Of a DNA stretch of 10,838 nucleotides, positions 1 through 8,654 are shown piece by piece. This stretch comes from Saccoglossus kowalevskii (taxonomy: Eukaryota; Hemichordata; Enteropneusta; Harrimaniidae), in contig NW_003113974.1 of assembly GCF_000003605.2 (NCBI RefSeq), positions 45,067 to 55,904 of the forward strand. Reading direction: 5' to 3'. Both the position numbers and the translations under genes were made by a program. The notes under the pieces are model-generated. The model was not told where the DNA came from. It saw nothing but the letters and a program-made list of their open reading frames with translations, and made no database searches. Position 1 is the stretch's first letter. Every line of letters begins with the position of its first letter.

Positions 1-10
1 AAGTTATGCA

Positions 11-24
11 TCTCTCTCTCTCTC
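11..24. repeat. (TC)7 microsatellite
   Basis: Seven uninterrupted TC units lie in the intron just downstream (minus-strand sense) of the EGF exon. Read on the minus strand this is a GA tract, so it is not a polypyrimidine tract for that gene. Simple repeat, no function inferred. Confidence 0.9.
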
Positions 25-64
25 GGTTTCGTCTTTTGAATAACACATACATTATGGTATTTAC

Positions 65-196
65 CTCCATTACAGTTATCTCCTGTAAATCCTGGTGGAC
101 ATGTATATTCTCCAGTGTCTGCATTACATATACCTCCATTATAACATGTAGGACAGTTAAGTAGACATGTATCACCGTATTTACCACTGGGACAAC
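65..196 (-). CDS. EGF-like exon of a Tie-like Ig/EGF receptor gene (partial)
   Basis: Internal exon of 132 nt coding for one EGF-like module of the kind found in Tie receptors and MEGF proteins: CPSGKYGDTC, then LLNCPTC, YNGGIC, TGEYTC and PPGFTGDNC. The acceptor is a pyrimidine-rich stretch ending in CACAG (197-198 on the plus strand) and the donor is GAG|GTAAAT at 64-63. Both flanking introns are phase 1: the first two bases complete a codon begun by the C that ends the Ig exon (CGT, Arg), and the last base starts a codon in the next exon off the left edge. Modules of this type act outside the cell as rod-like spacers or ligand-contact units. There are seven cysteines, where this laminin/MEGF-like type usually has eight; Tyr sits where the first Cys of the usual C-x-C before PPGF is expected. 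No N-glycosylation sequon is present. More EGF exons probably follow outside the window. The EGF call is secure; the identity of the full protein is inferred. Confidence 0.88.
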
Positions 197-3100
197 CTGT
201 GATAATTAGTTGAAAAATATATGGACCGGGTAACATCAAAATAATAGAATCAACAAAATGTATATGACATATGTGGCATGGTCAAGAATTACACTGAAAG
301 GACATTATGTAATCATTGTAAATTGACTGCGGCAGATTTAATGGTCGATGTAATAGTGAGAACCATCCCATTATATAAAATCATCGACATTATCAATTAC
401 ATGAGATAAAGAAGAATGAATACTTCCAAACTAGCAATATATACTAACACAAGAAAATGTGGGTACTGTTGAATTGATTACAGATGACAGTATAGTGACT
501 CAATTGCATGCCACATGTCATGTGATATACAGACAACATGTGGTATTGATTGATGAATGCAAATGTGCCCGTATTATTTAATGGTGTAAGCATACATGTA
601 TTGTCATTTTATCTTTTCAATACTGGAATTATTAACGCTTGCATCTATACGATTTTGCTCATTAATGAGCTTATAGAAAATATTTTCAATCCATCGGATT
701 CTGTCTTTTTTATCTGTGGTGTACTCTTCCAATGTTGAGGAAATAATATATTGCGTGGTGGGTACTTGTTGCTTGTTCCTCGTCTGAAATGGCTTCGCCT
801 CTCAATTTAGTTTTTCTTTAGATTTTCTCTCCTTTCCGCCACCCTTTTCATTTATGCTACGGCATTTTTCGCAGATTTTTTTAAAGTCGGTTTGAGGTGT
901 GGTGATAGTGCTATTACATTAAACAGCGAAGGGCAAATGCGTTCTTGATGCAGCGACGTAGAGTACAGCCTGATTCGTTGGTGGTCATCTGCTGTTGTAC
1001 AATGTGTATGCTAATTACCAGAATTAAGTAGATCTTTAAGTAGATTTATTTTGAAAACAGGAACAACCAGTCAGTAATCATATTAGTTATTGTTATTTCT
1101 ATTTCTGATAAAATAAATAGTCACAAATGTAATACACAGTATAACTAGAAGGTTCTCTAAGGTAAACCACCACGTTAATGCCAATTACATATCACAAGTC
1201 TACTCGTATTATACTGTCGATATGCCGTCTTATGACATCACACTTTCGTCACACTCATGTAAGCTCCTAGACTATTTCTGAAAGGGAAAACTAAATTGTG
1301 TCTTGATTAGGTTTATCCACTCAATAAATCAGACAATGAACCTACCTGGGAATGTTCAAGAATTATTTAGAAATGTAATGTAAATTGTAAATCTCCATTG
1401 ATAATGGATCTACATATATAAGTAAATCGCTCCTTGAATGAAATTGATTATAGTTTGTTAATGATTGAAGGGCAACCCATCCACAAAACCTAATTAAATC
1501 CTAGTTACCTGGTAACAAATAAAAACTTGTTTGATTCCATGGCAGTGAGATACTGGTCTCAACCAATCCCTAGTACAGTTGTACTTGTTTTCAAAATGTC
1601 ATCATAATCAATGTATAACTTATTTAGTTGTAAATCAATGATAATTTCCAAAATTGCTGTTTCATTGGAAACCAGATTCGCATCTTTACTAAAATGTAAT
1701 TTATTACGAATATGAATGCAGGGTATTCAGAGCTGATTCTTAGGGGTTAATTCGTATAACCGACTGTAGTAACAAGACACTATGCCAGTTGCACGACATT
1801 GAATCCAGTGTTGAGTGTATATTGTTGAGAATATTTGAGGTATTTATGTATCATATCTGTAAAGTGTATGTTCTCAAAATGTATTGCATCTTAATAACAG
1901 ACACAATGTTGTTATCCAAAAATGTCATCACACAAATGTATGTGCATAACATAATATCTGACGTATGTGTAAGGTGTGAACTTGATCAGTCTCGGCATGT
2001 CAGAAATATGGATCTGGGGCCGCATTCTTAAAAATAACATGTAACATTAGGCCGAATTCTAAAAATAAAATAACATGCATCGACGTTCATCTGTGTGTTA
2101 TGCATGTTTCAAGTTAAAACCAATTTTGACATCAAGTTCTGAAATAAGTTGGAGAACAAATTTTCATGCATTTCTGGCCTTAAATGGCTGACATTTGGCT
2201 ATCCAATATACCTTTACGTGTGAAGTTTGACCTTAGATTGGTGAAGGTAGGTATGAGAGACAGGTGGTTACAGACGGATGTCCAAACTGGGATTAAAATG
2301 AAATATGGGATAGTATATGGTATAAGATATAACTCGTTTGGAGAAGGAGATTGGACTTTGAAAAGCGCCGGTAGGTTTGGTAAGATTTGTACTCACAAGA
2401 TTGTCAGAGCAAAGATCATTTCCGACACATAATAAATCAATAAAGTGTTTGATCCCTGTAATTGTTTTGTCGCTGGCTAAATATCCAGCATTACACACCT
2501 TCAGCAGTTTTGGCACCAGTGGGTCATTTCCGACTCCGACATTTCCGATTTTTTTATCAGACCATGATAATGTGGCAGTGGCAAATATGGCATATTGCCT
2601 AGATCCCTCTGAAGTTGTGGAGCGACATATTATTGACTCTGAAGTCATGGATACTTAGGGTGAATGGCATACTGAGCCGAGTGTGATCAATGCTCAACTG
2701 TAGGAAGACTGACTGATTCTTTGAGTGCGAAGAACCGACGAAGCACTGAAAACTCTACATCGTCGAAACACCAACATCCATGAGAGTCGGACATGGCTTA
2801 GTAAGTAGAGTCCACTAATAGCTAAATTAATTTTAAAAACATTTAATGAGTTCAAGTTTGATCTCACTGCTTGTTCTACCTGCAGTGATGACGCTTTGTG
2901 GCAAGCTAAAAACACAATATCTATTTTCCTCGAGCACATCAAATTTGTCATCGTATCTGAAAGACATTTTGTCATACTTCTGGGATGGGGAAATCAAATG
3001 ATAACTTATGTAAAAGAAGTTTTGACAATGTGCAGTGGGTTGAAACTGCACAACAGTCTCAAAACCTACATTTATTGCTGTATGTAATAATGGCTGAATT

Positions 3101-3808
3101 GGATCTCACTTGCTAATCGTGGATCAGTCTGTGCCGAGTCAACAAAAGATGCACAAATGAAGTGTAAATCATCAACAGAATGAACGGTTAAATAATAGAA
3201 ACATAAATATTCGCACATATGATCTTATACAAAAAAATATTTTCACATATTGTTTCTCATTTTCGAGTGAAGAAATATGTAGGAGAAAACATTGATTGAA
3301 CGCTATGCTATTTCGTATGTCATCAAATATCAAAATAAACATAACTACCTACATCAACAACATGAACGCAACGCCGCTCCTTTTTGAGAGGCCGGGAAAT
3401 CGGGTCCTAGACTGAAAATTACATTTCGATTCTAGTAAAAAGTCAACAGTTGACGTTTCATTAGATCCAAGATCCCAGGTGGAAGCCTTTTCTACTAAGC
3501 GACAAAAGTCGTGCAGCTTGTAGCATGTTTGTTATATGAGCGTCACTCAAAATAAATAGTGAAGACATGAATGCCAGTAAGTTAAGATGTTTGTTTTCTG
3601 TGTCGTGTGTCTAGTTATTAATAAAATGTTAGGGATATGTTAATTGAGAATAGGTTAAGTTAATGGACAGAGCTATCTGATTGAAACAAATTATCAAGTC
3701 GAGGATGAAGCACTTGTATAAACATTCAAGAATTTTAAAATTCACATGTATGAAAGATATTTTACTATACAATAATATAATTAATTAATGTAAAACAAAT
3801 GAACTTAC
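197..3808 (-). other. intron between the Ig2 and EGF exons
   Basis: About 3.6 kb bounded by donor GTAAGT (3808 leftwards) and acceptor CACAG (ending at 197). The sequence is AT-rich with stops in all frames over most of its length. I looked for further Ig- or EGF-like exons on the minus strand and saw none, and the direct join of the two exons restores an Arg codon in frame. A stretch around 2184-2658 is open in several frames but not recognisable. One copy of a short dispersed repeat sits at 1984-2017. Nothing else can be supported in this stretch. Confidence 0.7.
1984..2017 (+). repeat. short dispersed repeat, copy 1
   Basis: Contains GATCAGTC, then GGCATGTCAGA, then GATCTGG in the same order as 6308-6338, with small differences and a 3-nt length change. 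About 26 positions agree. Both copies are in introns of the same gene and in the same orientation. This is probably a fragment of a repeat family; no element ends are visible. Confidence 0.5.
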
Positions 3809-4069
3809 GTCTAACAATAAGTCTCATAAAACCATTTAGTCCGGCTTGTCGTTGTTGTTGAGTAGTATAACATTCATAAATTCCAGCATCTGATGGTTTA
3901 ACAGATGTAATTGTAATACTACTTTGTCCATTCCATGCTTCTATATCCACACCATTATGTTTCCATTTCAATTGTGATTCCATTATTGATGTTGATTGTA
4001 TGGTCATTGTCAGTGTTACATCATCTCCCCAACTCCCGGTCTTGGTTTGACTCTCTGGGTTTATTTCAG
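3809..4069 (-). CDS. second Ig-domain exon of a Tie-like Ig/EGF receptor gene (partial)
   Basis: Internal exon of 261 nt coding for one complete Ig-like domain. Hallmarks in order are the B-strand segment GDDVTLTMTI, the C-strand tryptophan in LKWKHNG, the EF segment SITITSVKPSDAGIYEC with the Asp-x-Gly-x-Tyr-x-Cys signature, and the G strand FMRLIV. The acceptor is a pyrimidine-rich run ending in TATAG (4070-4071) and the donor is AGAC|GTAAGT (3808-3807). Both introns are phase 1: the G ending the upstream exon plus CT here gives an Ala codon, and the final C plus GT of the EGF exon gives Arg. The domain follows a Tie-like N-terminal Ig domain and precedes EGF modules, which matches the Ig-Ig-EGF order of Tie ectodomains. 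It is odd in that the B-strand cysteine is Met (VTLTM), so the single F-strand Cys has no partner in the domain. Known family members bind ligand or neighbouring receptors outside the cell; the ligand here is unknown. Confidence 0.88.
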
Positions 4070-6005
4070 CTATAAAGAGGGAAACAAATCATAAATACAA
4101 GGTAATACCTTTCCTGGAAGACAATTCTAATCTAATAAACAGTACAGTATATTACCAACTACCCATTGAAGGATTTTACAGCCCACTCCTCCCCTGTACA
4201 GTGAACTAAATCTTTATTATGTCTATGTGGCAGAATTATCACAAGCCCATAATACAATCTATTCTTCGTTTACAAGACAACATTTTACCAGCGCCCAATG
4301 CCGCGGGCCAGTAAAAATCACAATGTAAAAGCGTTCGGCTCGATCCAGCTCGAGAAGATTTTGGCGCCGATAAATCTTAGGGCTGAGCTCAGATAAGACT
4401 GGGCACAACGTGGCTCTGACTGTGTAAATGCATCGGTGTAAATCATGCCCTATATCGCCTTCTTCAAGTTACGTAACATTTTAGGAGTACATATCGTAAG
4501 TACGTGCAAAAACTGTATATCAACCACAGTCCCTCTATCCCCGGTCTGGAAACTGCTATTGTATAGGTATAAATTGGCCTCATTCCCTGGCAAAAGCGTG
4601 TTGCGGCCGCGAAGCATTGTTACGTGACCAGTACACAGTCTGCCACTATTTTTGACATCATCAGTGTTTTGTGTTTTCTTTGTGTTTTATTCCTGAATTC
4701 GAGCTTTTTAACATAATTTTTTAATCAGGATATCTGTATAAAGTCATGTTTTAGCTAGCGAGAAGTTCTTTAATTTATCTATTTTACCAGCTGCGATACA
4801 TTTTCGCAACAAATTTTCATACCTTTGACCAAGAAATGTTTCGTGTTTGACTTTTGGGGAAATTGAAATGAACTCTATTTTATTTACCGTTCTTCTTGAC
4901 GCGTAACAAATATTAGTCTTTGATTTTGACATTTTATGTTCAAAACATATCATTAAAAATTGCTGGGCTTAAATGTTATTAGTAACACCGTATTTTATTA
5001 ACGTAAAATTGGGCGATTTTTATTGATGCTCTTTTCGATCGTAAATGCAAATGGCGAGGTTTTGAAACGACAATGTGCGCTATTCAGTGCTAAAAAAGTC
5101 TATTTATATGCAAATATTTAAACGTTATTATATACTTGTGTATCGAATAAAGTCAAAAGTTATTGTATAGTTGACATGAATTGTTATGAACCCCGAAGGA
5201 TCAGAAACATCACAGCTTTTTCGATCGGCCACGTTAACAATGAACGACGCCATTTTGACAAGCTTTGTTTAGCTATGTCAGCATTTTGGTATGCTCCGTT
5301 TTTTTCCTTATTAAAACTAGATAACATAATTCCCGGTATTAATCTTTACATTGCAGGAAGTGGATGTTCATGAGTTGGTGGGCTGTTTTGTTCTGTATCG
5401 CGGTTCAATAACTCGACATTTCATAGTGCTTATTTTGTTTACATGTTTTGTTTACCTGTAATATTTAGGTCAAAGTGAAGTCATACAACGAAGTATCGCT
5501 TTGCATTACGGCAAATTTGACCATTTTGATGAAAATTCATGAATATTTCCGGCATCGTAATCTGTCAAATTTCCTGACTTCCTCGACCGGGTGTCTACGG
5601 TCTGTTCACCTGCAACACGATTCGTGACAAATGAAAGCTAACCGTTTGCAGACCGGGGGTAGAAAGACTTTTGATCGTGAAAATAAATGTTGTGGCAGCA
5701 ATTGGCACAAAACGGTCGCTGTATTCTTAATTGACTTCTCTGAGTTTACTTCTTGTTTCCCAAAGAATTTAGGTTTTAGCTGTCATCCGAGAAGTATGAT
5801 TGTCATCACATGACATCATATCCAGGAGGTGTTCAAAATATTTAAAATGTTTTTTTTCAAATTTTGAGAACATATTGATTGTCATGTGATTTAGCTCGGC
5901 CTTTGTTTGACCCAGCCGTATAAACGCACAATAAATAACATCCTGTTAAATGTTGGGTGGAGCATAAATGTGTCTCCGATATAATGCCGAGTAATGTAAA
6001 CCGAG

Positions 6006-6015
6006 TATATATAAA
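6006..6015 (+). promoter_or_regulatory. TATA-like box with adjacent CRE-like site
   Basis: TATATATAAA is followed by GACGTCAT at 6019-6026, and a TG repeat comes next. The spacing would allow a plus-strand start near 6035-6045, antisense to the host gene. No coding sequence follows, so this is only a weak candidate, and AT-rich introns give such matches by chance. Confidence 0.15.
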
Positions 6016-6035
6016 CAGGACGTCATATAAGAGAA

Positions 6036-6048
6036 TGTGTGTGTGTGT
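6036..6048. repeat. short TG microsatellite
   Basis: A 13-nt alternating TG run in the large intron. Simple repeat. Confidence 0.85.
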
Positions 6049-6307
6049 ACCAACTTAGGACATTTGAAATATAAGCCGAATTGTGAAACAAGCAGCCTTG
6101 TCTGCAGAAAAAGGGTTAGTTGCGTTAGTATAATTAATGTTAGATTACATCAATAGAGTTATGTTACAGTTCCTATTGACTGTTGAGCAATGCAAGACAT
6201 TCACCGTTTTACTACTCATTATGACTGACGCCCATATGACAGACATGCTACAAACTGGAGCTAGATTATTTATGCATTTTGGTGGCTATGTTTCTTGTGT
6301 TGAATGA

Positions 6308-6338
6308 GATCAGTCAAGGCATGTCAGAGAAGATCTGG
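6308..6338 (+). repeat. short dispersed repeat, copy 2
   Basis: Matches 1984-2017 in order and orientation (GATCAGTC, GGCATGTCAGA, GATCTGG). Similarity fades on both sides, so only the core is supported. Confidence 0.5.
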
Positions 6339-6882
6339 TTATGAAACTGCAGAGACGCTTGATTTTGATGAATTTCTAAAACCATCATTTGATCATCTTG
6401 AAGTGTGTCATTAAACAAATGCATGTGTTAATGTAATGTAGAACTACTATCACAATGCATAATAAAGGGTCCAATAGAAACGTTTGTATAAATATAAAAA
6501 TACCACTTTCACTCAATAAATACATTTTCAAATATGCCCACATTTGTTGTTAACATTTTTATGCCAATTCCGCCCAATTTAACCTGATTTACATTTCGAC
6601 CAGCATGAAACATGCACACCATGACAAACCGCAAATTTACCAGATTACTTTGGTAAAAACAAAAATAGCATGTACTACCGACAGATGACCTCCACATGTT
6701 GCTCTGGGTGTACCGTAAACAAGCGAGGATTGTGCTAAGTTGATTTCTATCTTGCAATGATTATTTTACCTTTTAATGCGACTATTTGGTGGCATCGAGA
6801 ACTTGGTAACTAACTCATTAATAACAATCTATAACGCTTATTTTTTGTTATATAAACTATTATATAAGTAAACTATTGAACT

Positions 6883-6896
6883 TTATAATATTATAA
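6883..6896. repeat. 14-bp AT palindrome
   Basis: TTATAATATTATAA is a perfect palindrome inside a strongly AT-rich stretch (about 6835-6920). In such composition this is not surprising. It is noted as a local structure only. Confidence 0.6.
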
Positions 6897-7475
6897 TTTA
6901 TATTATTTATATAAACACAGAAAAAACCATTAAAAAGGTTATATTCCATTGTAATGTAACTTTACACATATAATAATTTATTGGAACTTGAATAAACCCA
7001 ACTAAATGAGGAAAAGAACATCTCAGAATAGTTCGAAGAGAGATTTATTACTATAGTGACATAACTACATACGTTTTGCTCACACGACGTTGCAGGACAA
7101 TATTATTATATTTCAGAGTCACCATAAACATTTTTATACTAACACTGGCTACTCTCTATCCTGTAACGTTTGAGACGCAGGCTTCATAATCACGTGATCG
7201 CGCCAACGGCTGGAGCCATTCAACGATCACATATTTACACCTTAGAGATTTTTAAGATTTTAACAGCCGGGCATTACTGTTTCTGGCTGGATGATGAATA
7301 AAACTTTACTATCTAAAAATAAACTAATGTGAGTTATCTGCTAAGCATGTCCCTACAATCTACGTTTTTTTTATCTATATTATTTAATTTATATAATAAT
7401 TTTAAAAACTTATAGTATATAGATTTTATTACTATACATGTATGCTTAAAAACATTAACAATGTCATATACTCAC

Positions 7476-7763
7476 CTTGTGATGCCACTAAAACAGTTTG
7501 TAACCTGAAAGCCAAATGATCACAGTAGTATACACCAGGTTGACCAGAGCCTGCTTGGATGGTCATCCTCCTTGCATGACCACCCTGGTTTGAATAAGAC
7601 ACATCACTTGGTAACGCATCCCCTGTACCTGTATCTATTACTCTACCAAATGTAAATGATGTTGTTTCATCACTACCAGCTGAGTATCCACCAATGAAAA
7701 TACTGTCAGTCTTACTTGGTAATGCTTTTGAATTAAATAAGGTGATATCCTTATATGCAACTG
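7476..7763 (-). CDS. Tie-like N-terminal Ig-domain exon (partial gene)
   Basis: Internal exon of 288 nt coding for a domain that resembles the first Ig domain of Tie (angiopoietin receptor) kinases. It opens with DITLFNSKALPSKTDS, comparable to the Asp-x-x-Leu-x-Asn-Ser start of vertebrate Tie2. It ends with MTIQAGSGQPGVYYC and then FRLQTVLV, comparable to the Gly-x-Tyr-x-Cys F strand and final G strand. The acceptor is a T-rich tract ending in the tandem CAGCAG, so the exon may start at 7763 or 7760, both phase 1. The donor is ACAAG|GTGAGT-like at 7475-7474. The terminal G joins CT of the next exon to make Ala. The upstream exon, expected to supply the signal peptide, was not found in 7764-10838. 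Only one cysteine is present: the B-strand position (TDSIFI) is Phe. Other bivalve or echinoderm receptors, including receptor phosphatases, carry similar N-terminal domains, so the cytoplasmic part cannot be predicted. Confidence 0.8.
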
Positions 7764-8120
7764 CTGCAAAAAACATCAAAACAATCAATAAATAAATAAG
7801 AATAAATATAGAATATGTGACAAAGGCTTAATGAGCATCATATCAACCTGTTATATAAGCTTACCCTCTCCTAGTTATCGTCTGTATCTATTACAGTATA
7901 CAATCTACATAAATGTTTTCAGGAAAGTGTGTAAACGTAGCTACATGTAACATAACCACTATCATGAAAGTTCAAAATTGAAAACATTCCCAAAGTGTGC
8001 ACATGTATATTAGAATGAAGGCTGATAGATTATTATATTTGGACAGAATTGGAAATTGGCTCAACGAGCGCATAATTAAGTTAGACATTATGCTTAGTTT
8101 ACACCAACGACCTTTGATTG
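7764..8120. other. intron or upstream sequence, no gene seen
   Basis: It starts with the branch and pyrimidine region of the acceptor for the Tie-like Ig exon (minus strand), then AT-rich DNA. A donor-like GGTAAGC on the minus strand near 7859-7865 was tested as the end of a signal-peptide exon. In the required phase-1 frame a stop lies just upstream and there is no start codon, so it was not accepted. Confidence 0.6.
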
Positions 8121-8355
8121 CGCTTTAAAGCGGCGAGCAAAACGGCACCAAAGCGTAACAAAGCTTGACTAAAGCGTCAGGATCGTAATAGATCATAGGA
8201 AAGCTTGGAGTAAAATGGGACATCCGGCAAGAGCGCCAACAAATTTTAATTTTTTTAAGAGTTGTGGGCTCTTTCACGAATTGATTAAAGCGCCGATAGC
8301 GTATCAAAGCTTGACTAAAAGCGTAGGAAAGTGTAACAGAGCTTGGTTCAAAGCG
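8121..8355 (+). repeat. left half of phased AAAGCG/AAAGCT array
   Basis: AAAGC[G/T] hexamers or one-base variants start at 8127, 8150, 8160, 8171, 8200, 8287, 8296, 8306, 8318, 8328, 8338 and 8350. In the dense part (8287-8350) the steps are 9, 10, 12, 10, 10 and 12 bp, close to one DNA helical turn. The array opens with the perfect 12-bp palindrome CGCTTTAAAGCG at 8121-8132. Density is far above chance. Between 8206 and 8286 the motif is absent. This could be a decayed minisatellite, a transposon subterminal repeat or a protein-binding array; the sequence does not decide. Confidence 0.65.
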
Positions 8356-8391
8356 GGCTCCCCAGTCTTCATGGTATGTCACCTCTTGAGA

Positions 8392-8578
8392 CGCTTTGTT
8401 AAGATGTCTCAAGATTGGCTACGATCTGGCATTAAGATCTGACATGAGGACAGACACTTTCATCAAGATCTGACTCGCTTTGTTACGCTTCCATGAAGGA
8501 CTCTCATGCTTTCTCACGAATTGAGATGCTTTGACGTTTGGCAAGCTTCACGCGCTCTTATGCTCTTTCACACGCTCC
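8392..8578 (-). repeat. right half of phased array, opposite orientation
   Basis: The complement of the left-half motif (CGCTTT, TGCTTT, CGCTCT and variants) starts at 8392, 8476, 8486, 8507, 8527, 8535, 8544, 8553, 8561 and 8573, again mostly 8-12 bp apart or multiples of that. The segment GCTTTGTTACGCTT at 8477-8490 is the exact reverse complement of 8151-8164 in the left half. The whole block is therefore a degenerate inverted repeat centred near 8370. Confidence 0.55.
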
Positions 8579-8654
8579 TACAATACCCGCGCTCTGTGTC
8601 CATCCCTTTAAATAGTGCTGCGACTTGATTACCACTCATTGCATTGTTTCCAAA

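Larger units (their letters stand above)
4070..7475 (-). other. intron between the Ig1 and Ig2 exons
   Basis: About 3.4 kb between donor AAG|GTGAGT-like (7475-7474) and the acceptor at 4070. Around 4260-5950 the DNA has visibly more CpG and GC than its flanks, including CCGCGG, GGCGCC and GCGGCCGC sites and the 10-bp palindrome CTGAGCTCAG at 4383-4392. From about 6830 to 7430 it becomes very AT-rich. Short open frames here (for example 4744-4953 minus, 5176-5373 plus, 6509-6757 minus) show no recognisable domain. No additional exon of the host gene was found; the flanking exons join in frame without one. Confidence 0.68.

Noticed and set aside
550-738. Plus-strand frame of 62 codons with hydrophobic content
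   Set aside because: AT-rich intronic DNA gives Ile/Phe/Leu-rich frames by composition. No domain, and no upstream signals.
4383-4392. Palindrome CTGAGCTCAG as a regulatory site
   Set aside because: A single 10-bp palindrome in 10.8 kb is near chance and has no supporting context.
4744-4953. Minus-strand frame of 69 codons
   Set aside because: Lysine-rich product without recognisable domain and of a length expected by chance in this composition. No usable splice context.
7859-7920. Signal-peptide exon ending at the minus-strand GGTAAGC
   Set aside because: The only frame with the required phase 1 has a TAA just upstream and no start codon.
8125-8442. Overlapping open frames on both strands in the hexamer array
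   Set aside because: They arise from the repetitive AAAGCG/CGCTTT motifs, lack any domain and are not coding-like.
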